Shown in pieces: positions 11,255 through 24,544 of a stretch of 64,000 bases of DNA. Position numbers and translations under genes: made by a program. Source of the DNA: Linepithema humile (taxonomy: Eukaryota; Arthropoda; Insecta; Hymenoptera; Formicidae); NCBI RefSeq assembly GCF_040581485.1, contig NC_090130.1:17797656-17861655 (forward strand), written 5' to 3'. Below the pieces are notes generated by a model. It made no database searches. It saw nothing but the letters and a program-made list of their open reading frames with translations, and had not been told where the DNA came from. The stretch's first letter is position 1; each line of letters opens with the position of its first letter.

Positions 11255-14105
11255 ATCTCTTTTATTCAAGCACTTCGCCGTAGCTCTCCAATAACTTTCA
11301 ACAAAGTGGATTTATAATAAATCGAATTCCATCTAATCTCCGCTTGTTTTTTTCTCCTTAATGTATGCATACGCGGTATATCGTTTTCTTTTTTTAATAT
11401 TCGTATAATCGATTTCTTTTCAATCTGATCGTTATTCTGACGCTGGTAAGAACGGACAGTTGCGTGGTAAAGAAATAAAGTACACGTTTGAGAATAGAAG
11501 CGTGCAACAAGCGCACACGGAAAGATTGCAGCGGTAAAAGCGGACTATAAAAACCAAGAGATTTCTTGATCGTTAACGTAGAACAAATGCGCTTCTTCTT
11601 TATAAAGGGTGTTCCGGTGAGCCACTGTATGTTCTTTCAACTACAAATTCTTTGGCGAACTTGTAGTCAATTTAACCATTGCGGAAATGTCGATTTTTTA
11701 TTTTGATATTCTGGCCACTAACGAAAACCTCTCCGAACGAACGGTTCTTTAACAAAACCTTTAATAAATCGCATTTTATTTGCTCTCGGCCCTTTTTATA
11801 TTAAACGACATTTTGTTTATTTTTTTAATATCCGCACTCGATTTCCTTTCAATCCAGCCGCGTCCCGCTATTGTCAAGAGATGGAAAGAAAGAAACGTCG
11901 AGCAGAGCGGCACGATGGGAATAGAGATGAGAGCAGATGGGACAGAAAGCGTAAAGTAAAGGGACGTTAGTGGGTAGTTGAATAGCAAGGAAATAAAATG
12001 CACGTCGAAAAATGGAAGCGGACAACTGTTGCAGGCGGGCAGAAAGGATGTAATGGTGAATATAACACTGAGATATAAGAACCAAAGAGACGTACAAGAA
12101 ATAACGCGATGATGCCCGATCCATCAACTTTTCTTTCGCAAGTTCTTTCTTTTCGTTTTGTTATACCTTTCCGCCTTTTGACATTGACGTCTATATTACG
12201 TTTCATAAGGAACAGTTGTGTAATTCGTGCAAGGATATATAAATACGCAATTATTAATAAAGGTTTATAACCGTTCGTGGTCATATTGAATTTTTTGCAT
12301 CGATATCCATCGTTTCACCTTTTTCCTGCGTACCTAATTTTTAATAGGAAACGCTGCACCAAAGTGCTTTATGATATCGGTCAATTTTTTTATATAGGAG
12401 AACAATCGTTTTAAAAGCGTTGTCGATATCTCTGTATAGTACCGTTCTCCATCGCGCAGGAAATCATATTGAAGTTCGCACAAAGAACTTGAGTTCTTCT
12501 TACAAAGACAAGATTTCAAGAGTTTCAAGAGTCTCAAAAATTCATTCTCCAGCTTTTAATTTTTTTTAATTTTTTAATTTTTTTTTAATTTTTAATATTA
12601 ATCAATGGCAAAATTGCGCCTTTTTTCTTCTTAATTATTACAAAGAAGAAACAAGTGGTCCAGGAAACAACGACTAAAAAATATTGATAAAGTAAGAAGA
12701 CAGGTACGTATAATCTACCACATAAATGAATATCGCTTCCGCACATAGTCACTTGAGCGGAAATATCGAACTCGTTGCGGCAAATATGCTTCACGTGCGA
12801 TTCGATGTTCCACCAGCAGAAAAAAATTTGTTTCTCCACGTAGCTCTATGCCGTTTATGTGCACACACATATTTCTCGCGCGATACATTGCACGATTGGT
12901 GAAACGATATATAAGTTTGACGTTTTATTGCTTTTGCGCCAGGTATCCTACCTACTAAGAGACACTCGAAGGATATAAACCGAAATAGGAAAACGTGGAA
13001 ATATCTTTGACATTATTTTCTAGCCTGTGCCGAACGAAACAGTGATCACAATTTCGACGTTTTAAGGTCGCCGATATTATTTCTGTAATTATTTTTGGTA
13101 AACAATAATGCTCAAACGTTTCAGAATACAAAGAAAATATATTTACATTTTCTCTGACATATAAAAAAGTGGCATATTTTGAAGAAATTGAAATTTTTCA
13201 AACTGTTGGGAAAATTCAAACGTACACTGTTTAGCAAAAAATTTAACGCATTTTAAAACGCCTTTCCATCTCCAATAAATTCAAATACGATATTATGGAG
13301 ATTTGTAGATTTAAGTGATACAAAGTGATTACTGATCTTCGAATTGAATTGATCAAATCAAACGTATTGCCTTGCAGTTTCTCTTAGATATTAGTTGCGT
13401 TTCTGAATTTCCCGATGCAACTTCGCCGCAACGCCACTTCATTACTGTGAATCTAATTTGATGCTGACCTGCTAGCAGTCAATTGCACAGTCCGCCCCGA
13501 TTGATCCGGAGACTATGCATAGTCGAGTAGCCCGAATACACTTGCCCACTTGAGTTCATGTTAGTAATTACATCATCGCCGGCCACAGGACTTTAAAGGG
13601 CCAATTAAGCGGCGCCTTATTGATTCTCGAGTAAAGCTCGTCGACGAATCGCGGTTGCGGCGAGAAGCACCGAAGTGAAAAATTCCATTTGCCGAACATA
13701 GTTAGATCAAACACATTATCTGGCTTTACTCACAATCAGTTTTATTTAACGGAAGCTGTGCGCGTTAGTTATATCGGTCCCCACTCATAAATCCCGCTAC
13801 CCCTCGACGATTCGACGATATTTATCTTATCTTAAACGCGCGAATTCGAGGAAGTTGTCGAACACCAGCTCGATAAGCTCGAGATGTTCTATCCCGGAGG
13901 ATCCATAATACGGAACGACTCTTCGCTTTCAGACTAAAATTCTAAGTTACGTTTGTAATGGCCAGACAGATCCGATATCATTGCACGAAGGACATTGTTG
14001 CCGGTCCTTATTTCAAGGACACAGTCTCTGGTCTCTAGGCGGTAGTAAATTGGCAAGCGGGATCGATAGCAGCGCGGAATGGATGGCAAAAAAATAAATA
14101 ATAAA
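11255..14105. other. Host non-coding DNA
   Basis: AT-rich with moderate GC islands around 13,480-13,900. No exon, RNA gene or mobile element was recognised. Confidence 0.45.
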
Positions 14106-14547
14106 TATAATATTAAATAAAACTCTGCTTCCAATTATTCTGAAATAATACCCCAATAAATAATTTTTAAAAATGTCAGAATCAGTTTTACCTCAAAAAG
14201 AAAATAAAATACAATTAATTTTAATGAACAAAAAAATCCAATAAAAACTTTCATTAAAATTATAAATTAAAATATCTTTGATAATTCCTTTTTATTCAAA
14301 CACATAAATATTTTTGGAATATGAATTTTAGGGTTAATATTTATGTATTTAAATAAAAAAAAATTATCAAAAATTTTTTCATTTATAATTTTAATGAAAG
14401 TTTTTATTGGATTTTTTTGTTCATGAAAATTAATTGTATTTTATTTTATTTTTTTTTTTAGGTAAAACTGATTCCGACATTTTTAAAAATTATTTATTGG
14501 GGTATTATTCCATAATAATTGGAAGCAGAGTTTTATTTAATATTATA
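14106..14547. mobile_element. Fold-back (long inverted repeat) element
   Basis: A ~180-bp left arm (from 14106) is repeated in inverted orientation up to 14547 with few differences, around a ~75-bp AT-rich centre. There is no coding potential. Its right end coincides with the left end of the next fold-back element, so one was inserted at the terminus of the other or they share a TA target. Confidence 0.8.
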
Positions 14548-15005
14548 CAGGGTGTCTGGCAATAATCGCCCCACCGGTCATATACAGGTAGAGGAGGTCA
14601 AATCGAGTAGAAAAGTCCTTTACCATTTTTTAATTTTCATAATAAGTACTGAGTAATTAACGAAAAAAGATCGGCGAATCCGCGCGAGTAAAACGCGCGC
14701 GGTGAGGACATCCCACTGCTATGCGATCACTAGGCGCGCGATGAAGCGTTGGGAGGAGCGCTCTACAAATGACAATGGCAACATACGAGCGGCGCGTAAC
14801 GCTAGATCCTTGTGTCCTAGTGATCGCGTAGCAGTGGGACGTCCTTCTCACCGCGCGCGCTTTACTCGCGCGGATTTGCCGATCTTTTTTCGTTAATTAC
14901 TCAGTACTTATTATGAAAATTAAAAAATGGTAAAGGACTTTTCTACTCGATTTGACCTCCTCTACCTGTATATGACCGGTGGGGCGATTATTGCCAGACA
15001 CCCTG
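14548..15005. mobile_element. 458-bp fold-back MITE, copy 1 (CAGGGTGTCTGGC termini)
   Basis: A near-palindromic non-autonomous element. It begins CAGGGTGTCTGGC and ends with the inverse, flanked by TA on both sides (14546-14547 and 15006-15007). The arms are about 200 bp. A second copy sits at 31144-31604. The TA duplication suggests mobilisation by a Tc1/mariner-type or other TA-targeting transposase; no transposase is encoded. Confidence 0.88.
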
Positions 15006-15009
15006 TATA

Positions 15010-15240
15010 TATTTTAATAGTTCGTTATAAAATTCATGAGGTTTGAACATTAAGTAATCGATGTTTTTATGAAAGAACAACCAACTTATAATTCGATAAC
15101 GCTACTTCTAATGCGCTTGGTTGCATTAGCCGTAGCTGTAACGGCGCACTTGATGAGGAATAAAACACAGGTACCTACTAATGACGAATATAGATACAGA
15201 TGCTAAATTAATTCGGAACACTTATTTAAAATTATATTCT
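15010..15240 (-). repeat. Conserved segment downstream of metalloprotease A (copy 1 of 3)
   Basis: This block recurs at 20,700-20,905 and 24,545-24,790, each time downstream of a metalloprotease copy. On the minus strand it can encode a short hydrophobic-then-basic peptide containing AVTATANA, but the frame is broken in this copy. It is either the last exon/3' UTR of the duplicated unit or a small secreted-peptide gene. Confidence 0.5.
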
Positions 15241-15533
15241 TTTTTCATAAATATGTCAATTTATAACTATTAATTTGTTTTCCTTCTGCAATCATAACAA
15301 AGTAATTGATAGAATTTATTTTTTATGTTGATAATGTTACGTATTTTTTATAAATTTGATTTTTGTAACAAAAAATAGATTTCTTACGTAAAATAAAAAG
15401 TAACATTGCTTGTTCAACGGGCTCTAGAATTGATGCTTAACAAATTGTAAATGATTTCAAATTGATTTATGCGTATTTGCAATTTTATTTTTTCTTAAAT
15501 CCTACTCTACACATATCAAGAAGCTCTCGACAA

Positions 15534-18500
15534 TTATTCTTGGATTGAGTAGTTTTCCGGTAGACAGTAATGCTGGAGGCAGTAATAATTCTGGCCATCT
15601 TCGTAGTGACACCGTGTCCCATCTGGAAAGTATGGGTCGATATCTAAGTCGAGCATTTCCAGGCGTGCCACATATTCATATTGCTTTTTTGCAGCAGATA
15701 CAATTTGTCGGCAATATACGGTACAGGCTATCCACGGTTTCGTCTTATCATGAATGACCTTCCATCTCGGCCCATTTTCTGGATCATAGTTGAAATATTT
15801 TCCGCCTCCCTTTTTCACCTTTAAATTGTATTCGGTGCATTTTATGGTAGCATATTCGGTAATTCTTTTGCGTTTTCCAGTGCAAAGTCTTGAGTCATTG
15901 CAAAGAACCACGTCGTAATATGGCCCATTACAACTAGCCGTTTTGTAAGTACCATGTATGCAAAAACGTCGTTTGATTACCACGCCTTTGGATTGCGTCA
16001 AGCAACTGCTTTTACAGGAGTCTTCTTTCCATTCACTCCAATTATTGTCTTCACAATACGGAAAAATGTATGGTGGTTCGATAACGGCCACGCATTCTCC
16101 GCCGCGACATTCTTTCTCGAGTGCACAACGTGTTCCTAAAAAAAATTTAGTTCAAAACTTTAGATTGAACTCCTTAATTACAAAAAAGACATACCATCCA
16201 ACGCAGGTCCGGCAAAGAAATACTCATTTTTGCGAGGCGTTTCGCATTGTAAGACTTGACATATATCATGCAACGTGACTACGTTTGCATCTTTGTCGCG
16301 TAAAAATAATTCACATTGCTCTTTGGCGGTCCATTCTCTTCCTGGCAAATCGTGATAACGCGAATGGCCCAGTGCATATGGATTTTCGGTCTCTTCTCGT
16401 CTTGTATGATCGAGAAGACACGGTTTTCTTTTCCTGAGATTTTTTGTAATGTTACGACTACACTCGGACCATGTTACTTGTCCCCGCAAATATTGAAAAT
16501 CTGTCATTATGTATCTGCTTTTCGCACACGTCGAATTGATGAAGTCATTATCGTGTTTCATTCCTAATCTTTTGAACAATTAAATTATTACTTTCGAAAA
16601 TATGCCTTATCTGCAATATTTTTAAATACTTTGTAGTTACTAAGAAGTTTTACACCTTAAAAAACTATATCTCTTTAAAACTCTGAGTAGTTTTATCTTA
16701 CAATTGAACAAATATGAAAATTCTTCTAATAAATATTATATACTTAATTTGTATAAAAAAGTATACATAAACTTACAGATGGCCGATTTCATGAGCAGCA
16801 GCACGAGACGTCGCAAAACCCGAGACTGCGTTAGGACCGGTAGAACTGATTTCTACTAAAGCGCACGATAAAATCTCGGTACACGAGTAATTGACGAAAG
16901 AACTTCCTACAACACTATAATGCTTTCGTTCCTTTTCTGACTCATATAGATTTATTCCGGTCAGGTAAAGGCCAATGTCCCACTGAAGCGAATCAATCCC
17001 GTCTTTAGGATACAAAAAATTCAAGTAATCGCAGAATGAATTGATCATCTTTGTATGGTTACCGTCGAAAGTAGACAAATTTGATAGCTGTTTATCCATT
17101 ATTACCAACTTTACCAATGAAATATCAACAAGAACACCAAAACTTGAATGATGCAACAAAGCTTGAATTTGGTTCACGTATGCTAGTATCATATCGCGTA
17201 ACTTATCCTCATCATTGTCCAGAATAGGCATGTACATATGATATGCTGCTTCGTCGAAAAAAACGGCAAGTTCTATGATCAATTTCTTTTGCGTATTATC
17301 AATGTTTTCCTTTTTAAAGTTCATCCTTTTTGCTTGATCCCTAAGACATGTTTTTCTTTCCCATAGTGTTTCCATTTCATTACGATTATACTCGGGCCAT
17401 GTTATATTCCTTTCCAAATTGCTAGAACTTTGCTCTGGTATTAATCCTAAACTGTAAAACAGATAAATTATTAATTTTAAGTATATGCCTTACTTTGCAT
17501 TGTTTAATTAAAATATTCTTAAATATCTTTTAGTTTATTAATAGTTTATATAACAAACAATTAAAGAATGAAATTTTTTTAAAATGATTGTTTACTTGTT
17601 GATTTTATTGTACAATTCTACAATTAAATAAATTCCATTATATAATGTTATTTATTTTCAATTTATACGTAAAACTAGTTCTTAAAAACTTACAGCTCTC
17701 CGATCATCTTAATAGCAGTGAGAGGGTATTCGACTTCAGATTTGTCACGGAATTCTGTTATCGCGCATGAGAGAAGCGGCTTACATACGCTATCGAAGTA
17801 AGTATATCCCGTAATCTGAAAATTCTTCTCATCTCTGTCATGCGTTTTAAATTTTACCATAACATTTTCATAAAGTTTTATTTCGGTTAAGTAAAGGGCA
17901 ATATCCCAGTGATGCAGATTATTATCGTTCGGAAAATTTAGAGAATCCGCGTATGTGCAGAACGAAAAGAACAATTCGCCAGCATTGCCGTCAGAAATTG
18001 GCAAATTTGACGGCTGTTCTCTCAGCATAATTAAACGTATTAACGTAATATTCATAAAAACATCCAAACTCGGACGATTAAAGGCAGCCTGGATGCGATT
18101 CACGTACGCTAATATAATATTGTGTAACTTATCCTCATCATTGTCCAAAATAGACATGGACTTATTATATGCTGCTTCGTCGATAAAAACGGCAAGTTCT
18201 ATGATTAAGTTCTGTCCCGCATTGTCATTATTGATGTTTTCCGGTTTGGAAATCATTGTTTTTGCTTGATCTCTAAGACACGTTTTTGTTTCCCAGAGTT
18301 TTTCAATTTTGTTACTATTCTTAGACCATGTTACGTACTTTTGCGAATCGCTAGAACTTTGCTCTTGTGTTAATCCTAAACTGTTGATCAGATAAATTAT
18401 TAATTTTAAATATATGTTTCACTTTGCATTATTTGATTGAAATATTCGTATTTATCTTATGATTTAGTAATAGTTAACATGGCAAACAATTAAAGAATAA

Positions 18501-19892
18501 ATTTTTTTAATAATGACTGTTTACTTGTTGATTTTATTGTGCAATTGTACAATTAAATAAATTTTATTATAAAATGTAATTTATTCTCTATACGTAAAAC
18601 TAATATACAAAAACTTACAGATTTCCGATCTTATAAATAGCTTCAAGAGATGATGTGATTTCAGATGAATCACGGAATTCTACTATTGCGCAAGATAAAA
18701 GCGGATTGCATGCGCCATCTTGGTAGGTTCTTCCCTTAATATCATAATTCTTTTTGGTTCTGTAATACGGTTGCAATACGTGAATATATTCATAAAGATT
18801 TATTCCGGTTAAGTAAAGGCCAATGTCCCAGTGACGCGGATCATTATCGTCCGAAGGATTAAGAAAATTCACGTATGTGCAAAAAGAATTGAGCAATTCT
18901 TTAGCGTCGCCATCAGAAATTGGCAAATTTATCTGCTGTTCTTTCAGATATTTTAAACTTATTAACGTAATATTGAAAAAGGCATCCAAACTCGGACGAC
19001 TGAAAGCATTTTGGATACGATTTACATAGTCTAATATCATATTGTGTAACTTATCCTTATCATTGTTCAAAATTGACATGGACGTATTATATGCTGCTTC
19101 GTCATAGAAAACGGCAAGTTCCACAGTTAAATTTTGTTGCGCATTGCGCACGTGACGTCGCTTTAGTTTAAACATGTCCCAGTGGTAAAGACTTGAATCA
19201 GCAAAATATTCCATTGATTTTTTAATAACATAAGGTTTGCCAAGTGAAAGATTAGATTGTCCTCTAAAATCGTAGATTAAACACATAGGCATGAAATCGT
19301 TCCGCAAAGGCTGTATCTCTAACGTGTTGTTCTCCACAAAAACAAATCCTTCCTGCTTTTAAAAAGATATATTTATTCTTTATGTGTCATTGTATATAAA
19401 ACGAAAAATAATAAAGATCACAAGTAATCACATAAAAATTTAAAAACTGTTTGTTTTTCACGTGATATTACTGACCAATCCATGTTCATGACAAAAGTTA
19501 ATAACCGCAGAGCTGATATGATCTTCATGATAATAAAAGCAATGACTTGATACGTTTAATTTAAACAATTTCTCTGTCACGCCTTTCGCATTATATTTCC
19601 ATTCTTTGAACGCAGGCGATACAATTCGATCACTTCTACGCAGATTCAGTTGAATCAATCGTCCGAAAACTTTCAGTGTTATTGGTATCTGTAATTTGAA
19701 TGACAATTAAAAAAGAAATTTGATAATTCTCGAATAACGAGCAACAAATAGAATTATACTGTAAAACGCACGTACCTTTATTGCGCCTGTCGGATTCGAT
19801 GCCGGCAGTAATATTGTTTCAATATCATGCGTAATTTGCGCGTACATTTCATTTAGTAAAATTATTATCATATATTTCAATAAAAAAAACAT
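15534..19892 (-). CDS. Secreted ADAMTS-like metalloprotease A with three tandem catalytic domains
   Basis: Seven exons join in compatible phases: 19892-19776, 19688-19476, 19352-18619, 18380-17694, 17451-16777, 16568-16195 and 16135-15534. They give 3,402 nt and about 1,133 residues. Exon 1 encodes a signal peptide. Exons 2-3 encode a reprolysin propeptide and the first half of a catalytic domain. Exons 4 and 5 each encode the second half of one catalytic domain plus the first half of the next. Exon 6 completes the third domain and adds the LPGREWTAKEQC-type ADAMTS disintegrin-like/Cys-rich part. Exon 7 has a Cys-rich loop (CALEKECRGGEC), a thrombospondin type-1 repeat (NWSEWKEDSC) and a Cys-rich tail. 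The zinc motif HEIGHLLGMKHD is intact only at the exon 5/6 junction; the equivalents in repeats 1 and 2 read YKIGNLLGLTQ and KMIGELLGLIP. Related hymenopteran proteins are venom or secreted metalloproteases. Role here unknown. Confidence 0.78.
16777..17451 (-). CDS. Metalloprotease A exon 5: end of repeat 2, start of catalytic repeat 3 (active)
   Basis: 675 bp, also phase 2 in and out. It starts LGLIPEQSSS and contains NITWPEYN and CLRD. From LIIELAVFFDEAAYH it encodes the catalytic half that ends in the intact HEIGHL. This half is nearly identical to the single catalytic exon of gene B (22470-23197). Confidence 0.8.
17694..18380 (-). CDS. Metalloprotease A exon 4: end of repeat 1, start of repeat 2
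   Basis: 687 bp, a multiple of three, phase 2 at both ends. It starts LGLTQEQSSS, aligned to the post-zinc segment of exon 6, then has VTWSKN and CLRD. It re-enters a new catalytic half at LIIELAVFIDEAAYN and ends KMIGEL where HEIGHL is expected. A phase-matched exon like this could be skipped or included without breaking frame. Confidence 0.78.
18619..19352 (-). CDS. Metalloprotease A exon 3: propeptide end and catalytic repeat 1 (degenerate)
   Basis: 734 bp. It encodes the end of the propeptide (PLRNDFMPMCLIYDFRGQSN region) and the first catalytic repeat, starting at LTVELAVFYDEAAYN. It ends at IGNL, where the zinc-binding HEIGH would be. The first His and the Glu are replaced and the second His is Asn, so this repeat cannot bind zinc in the standard way. 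The donor is CT|GTAAGT, phase 2. Confidence 0.8.
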
Positions 19893-20699
19893 TTTATTTT
19901 CTTAAGTTCTCGTTCAATTTCAAACTATTAAACTATTAATCAAATAATTTATATACTCGCACTAGCACTGTCGCGTTCGTTATACCTGATATGATCACGA
20001 ATGAAACCCGAACTGGCGTATGAGGAATATCTTTCGTGTAGTGTGACACCTATTGTATATTCTCTCTTTGCTACATGTATATGTATAAATATTTATGTTT
20101 TTAAATCCAAACGTTTAAATCTAGTATTTACGATGACGGTATAAAATGTAGGTTTATAAAATGTAATTTATCACTAATATGTATAATATGTAACATTGAT
20201 CGGAAACGTAAAAGTTTAATTTTTAATAATTTGATTTCAAAATGTTGATAATTATTGTTGGTATATAAAATTGTCGTTTATGCGTATTCGTAATATCTTG
20301 TAAGTTACGTTAAAATTCAGGATCAATAGAAATCAAAGAAAAGAAACAATTAAATAAATATATACATATTGCAACAGACATTGTTAAGAATTAATATTTT
20401 TATACAATTATTCTGTCGAATAAAATTTGTTGGTAAAAAATATTAAAAGTTAAAAATATATATTGAGTAGTAATATTCAGTTAATAAATATATCGAAATC
20501 AATTATTTGTAACATTATTCTAACGTGATGTAAATTTAACAATGTGACACGCTCATAAGTGCAATAAGGGATTCTTTATTGGCAATGAATAATTTGAGAA
20601 ATATCCAATCATGTGATACATTGTACAATACAATTATAAATATATATACAAGTATAACTATAGAGAAAGCAACACTTTGTTTAAGTAATATACATATAT

Positions 20700-20905
20700 A
20701 TTTAAGTAGTATATTCTAAATTTCACGAGATTTAAAGTTTACGTAGTCGATCTTCTTATGGAAGAAGAATCTACTAATTAATTCGATAGCAACATGTAAT
20801 GCATTGGCTGTAGCTGTAACGGCGCGTCCGACGAAGAAGGAAAGCAGGTACCAATGACGAAAATCGATTCAGATGCTTAATTAATTCTGAGCATTGATTT
20901 ATCAT
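20700..20905 (-). repeat. Conserved segment downstream of metalloprotease B (copy 2 of 3)
   Basis: Homologous to 15010-15240. Here the minus-strand frame is open through GRAVTATANA and a short basic, aromatic tail ending KSREI before a stop. See copy 1 for alternatives. Confidence 0.45.
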
Positions 20906-21219
20906 TATATTTTTTTCAAATCCCTGTCAACTAACAAATATTTATTTTTTTCTTTATGCAATTACTAACTATTAAGTTATTTGGATTTTAGATGGAATTT
21001 TTCATGTCGATAATTCGACATATTTCTTCTCGTATAAATTTACTATATGCTAACAAAAAATGGATTTATTGCTTAAAATAGAAAGTAACGACGATAATTT
21101 AATGGATCCTAGATTTTATACTGAACAAATACTAAACATTTCTAAATTGAATTACTTTTGTTTTGCAATTTTATTTTTTCTTAGATCCTTGCCCACACAT
21201 GTCGAGAAGCTTTCGGTAA

Positions 21220-23746
21220 TTATTCTTCGATTGAATTGTTTTCCGGCAGACAATAATGCTGGCGGCAATAATAATTTTGCCCATCTTTCTCGTGACACCA
21301 CGTTCCATCTGGAAAGTATGGTTCAATTTTTAAGTCGAGCATTTCCTGGCGTGGTGCATAGGAAAAAAACAGACTGTAATTAGCAGATATTTCTTCTTCA
21401 CGTAGGCAGTGTATGGTACAGGCTCTCCATGGTTCCTCGACGACATGGAAGGCCTGCTTTCCTGGCTCATTTAACGGTTCGTACTTGAAATATTCTTTGC
21501 CCTGTCTTTTTATTTTTAGGCTAAGTTCAGTACATTTTAGAGCAGTATATTCGGCAATCGTAAAGCGTTCTTCAGTGCAAAGGCTGGAGTCATTACACAG
21601 AACCACGTCGTAATATGGCCCATCACAACTAGCCGTTTTGAAAATACCATGTTAGCAAAAACGTCGTTTGATTACCACGCCTTTAGATTTCGTCAAGCAA
21701 TTGCTTTTACAAGAGTCTTCTTTCCATTCACTCCAATTATCGTCTTCACAATACGAAAAAATGTATGGTGGTGTGATAACGGCCATGCATTCTCCGCCGC
21801 GACATTCCTTTCCGAGTGCACAATTAGTTCCTGAAAAAAATTTAGTTCAAAATTTTAATTAAAGTTTCTAATTACAAAAAAGACATACCATCCAACGCAG
21901 GTCCCGCGAAGAAATTCCTATTTCTGTTAGGCGTTTCGCATTGTAAGACTTGACATACATCATGCAACGTGACTACGTTTGCATCTTTGTCGCATAAAAA
22001 TAATTCACATTGTGCTTTGGCAGTCCATTCCCTTCCAGGTAAATCGTGATAACGTGAATGGCCCAGTACATATGGATCATCGGTCTCTTCTCGTCTCGTG
22101 TGATCAAAAAGACACGGTTTTTCTTTCCACAGATTTTTCGTAATGTTACGACTACATGCGGACCATGTTACTTGTCCCCGTAGATATTGCCAATCTGACA
22201 TTATGTATTTGCCATTCGGACACGTCGAATCGATAGAGCCATTATCGTGTTCCATTCCTAATCTTTTGAACAATTAAATTATTACGTTTGAAAATATGCC
22301 TTATCTGCAATATTTTTAATACTTTGTTGTTACTCAAAAGTTTTACACTTTAAAAAACTAAATCTCTTAAAAACTCTGAGCAGTTTTATCTTTCAATTGC
22401 ACAAATATAAAAATTCTTCTAATAAATATCATATACCTAATTGTATAAAAAAAGTATACATACACTTACAGATGACCGATCTCATGAGCAGCAATACGAG
22501 ACGTCGCAAAACCTGAGACTGCGTAAGGACCGGTAGAACCGATTTCTACTAAGGCGCACGATGAATTCTGTGTACACGAGGAATTAAAGAAAGAACTTCC
22601 TACAACACCATAATGCTTTTGTTCCTTTTCTGACTCATATAGATTTATTCCGGTCAGGTAAAGGCCAATGTCCCACTGAAGCGAATCAATCCCGTATTCA
22701 GAATACAAAAAATTCACGTAATCGCAAAATGAATTGATCATCTTTTTATGGTCACCGTCAAAAGCAGACAAATTTGACAGCTGTTTATCCATTATTACCA
22801 ACTTTACCAATGAAATATCAACAGGAGCACCGAAACTTGAATGATGCAACAAGGCTTGAATTTGGTTCACGTATGCTAATATCATATTGCGTAACTTATC
22901 CTCATCATTGTCCAGAATAGGCATGTACATATGATATGCTGCTTCGTCGAAAAAAACGGCCAGTTCTATAGTTAAATTTTGTCGAGCATTGCGTACGTGA
23001 CGTCGCTTCAGTTTAAACATGTCCCGGTGGTAAAGTTTTGAATCAGCAAAATATTGCAGTGATCTTTTGATAACATAAGGTTTGCCAAATGAAAGATTTG
23101 ATTGTCCTCTAAAATCGTCGATTAAGCACATAGGCGTAAACTCGTTCCGCAAGGGCCGAATCTCTATTGTGTTGTTTTCCATAAAAACAAGTCCTTCCTA
23201 ATTTTAAGAAGATATATTTTTTTTACATGTTATATTTGTATTTAAAACGAAAAGTAATGCAGTATACAAGTAAAAACATAAAAATTTTAAAACAGTTTGT
23301 TTTTTTTGTAATATTACTGACCAATCTATGTTCATGACAAAAGTCGATGGCCGCAGAGCTGATATGATCTTCATGATAATAATAGCAATGACTTGATACG
23401 TTTAATTCCAACAATTTTTCTGTAACGTTTTTAACATTATATTTCCATCCTTCGAACGCAGGTGGTACAACTCTATCACTTCCATGCAGATTCAGTTGAA
23501 TCAATCGTCCAAAAACTTTTAGTGTTATAGATATCTGTAAAATAGATAACAATTAAGAAAAAAATTTTAAAATTTTTAAATAACGACGATCGAGTAATAA
23601 ATGGAATAATAACTGCAAAACGTACGTACCTCCTTTACTCCTGTCGGACTTAATGTTGGCAGTAATATTGTTTCCATATCTCGCGTGAGATGTGCGTAAG
23701 TTTTATTTAATAAGACTATTATCACAAATTTCGATATAAAGAACAT
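21220..23746 (-). pseudogene. Secreted ADAMTS-like metalloprotease B, single catalytic domain, premature stop
   Basis: Five exons match gene A in layout: 23746-23630 (signal peptide), 23534-23322 (propeptide), 23197-22470 (propeptide end and catalytic half ending AAHEIGHL), 22262-21889 (LGMEHDNG and the ADAMTS Cys-rich part) and 21830-21220 (Cys-rich loop, TSP1 repeat, tail). Exons 1, 2 and 4 have exactly the lengths of gene A exons 1, 2 and 6. The zinc site HEIGHLLGMEHD is canonical. In the last exon an in-frame TAA (21654-21652) interrupts the TSP1-type region just after the RRFC motif. The frame then continues open to 21220, so the product is probably truncated after the catalytic and first Cys-rich parts. 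It could still be a functional short secreted protease; that is unresolved. Confidence 0.75.
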
Positions 23747-24544
23747 GTTATTTTATAAGTTTTTCAGTTTCAAGCAATTAATTAAATAATTTACACACAC
23801 GCATTTGCACTGTCGAGTTCGTTATATCTGATATGATCGCGTATGAAACACGAACTGGCGTATGAGGAATATCCTTTGTGTCATGTGACATTTATAACAC
23901 ATTCTCTCTTTGCTACATGTATATGTATAAATATTTATGTTTTAAAATCCATATTTATGTTTTAAAAGTTTAGATGTAGTATTTACGATAACGGTATAAG
24001 ATCTAGGTTTATAAAATGTAATTTATCACTAATATGTATAATATGTAACATTAATCGGAAACGTAAAAGTTTAATTTTCAATAATTTAATTTCAAAATGT
24101 GGATAATTATTGTTGGTATATAAAATTGCCGTTTATGCATATTCGTAATGTCTTGTAAGTTACGTTAAAATTTGGGATTAATGGAAATTAAACGAAGAAA
24201 AGAAACAATTAAATAAAATTATATATATTGCGATAAAGATTATTAAAAATGAATATTTTTATACATTTATTCTGTCTAATAAAATTTGTTGGTAAAAAAT
24301 ATTAAGAGTTAAAAAATATTTATTGAGTAGTAATATTGAGTTTCCAAATATATCGAAATCAATCACTTGTAACATCATTCTAACGTAATGCAAATCAGGC
24401 GATGTGACACACTCATAAGTGCAATAAAAGCAATAATTTTTATTTGCAATAAATTATTTGAGAAATATCCAATCATGTGATACGTAATTCAATACAATAT
24501 CTATAAATATAGAGAAACCAATATTTTGTATAAGTAATATATAT

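Noticed and set aside
14657..14896. Short Arg/Ser-rich open frames, also at 31253-31450
   Set aside because: They lie in the arms of the fold-back MITE and are mirrored on both strands.
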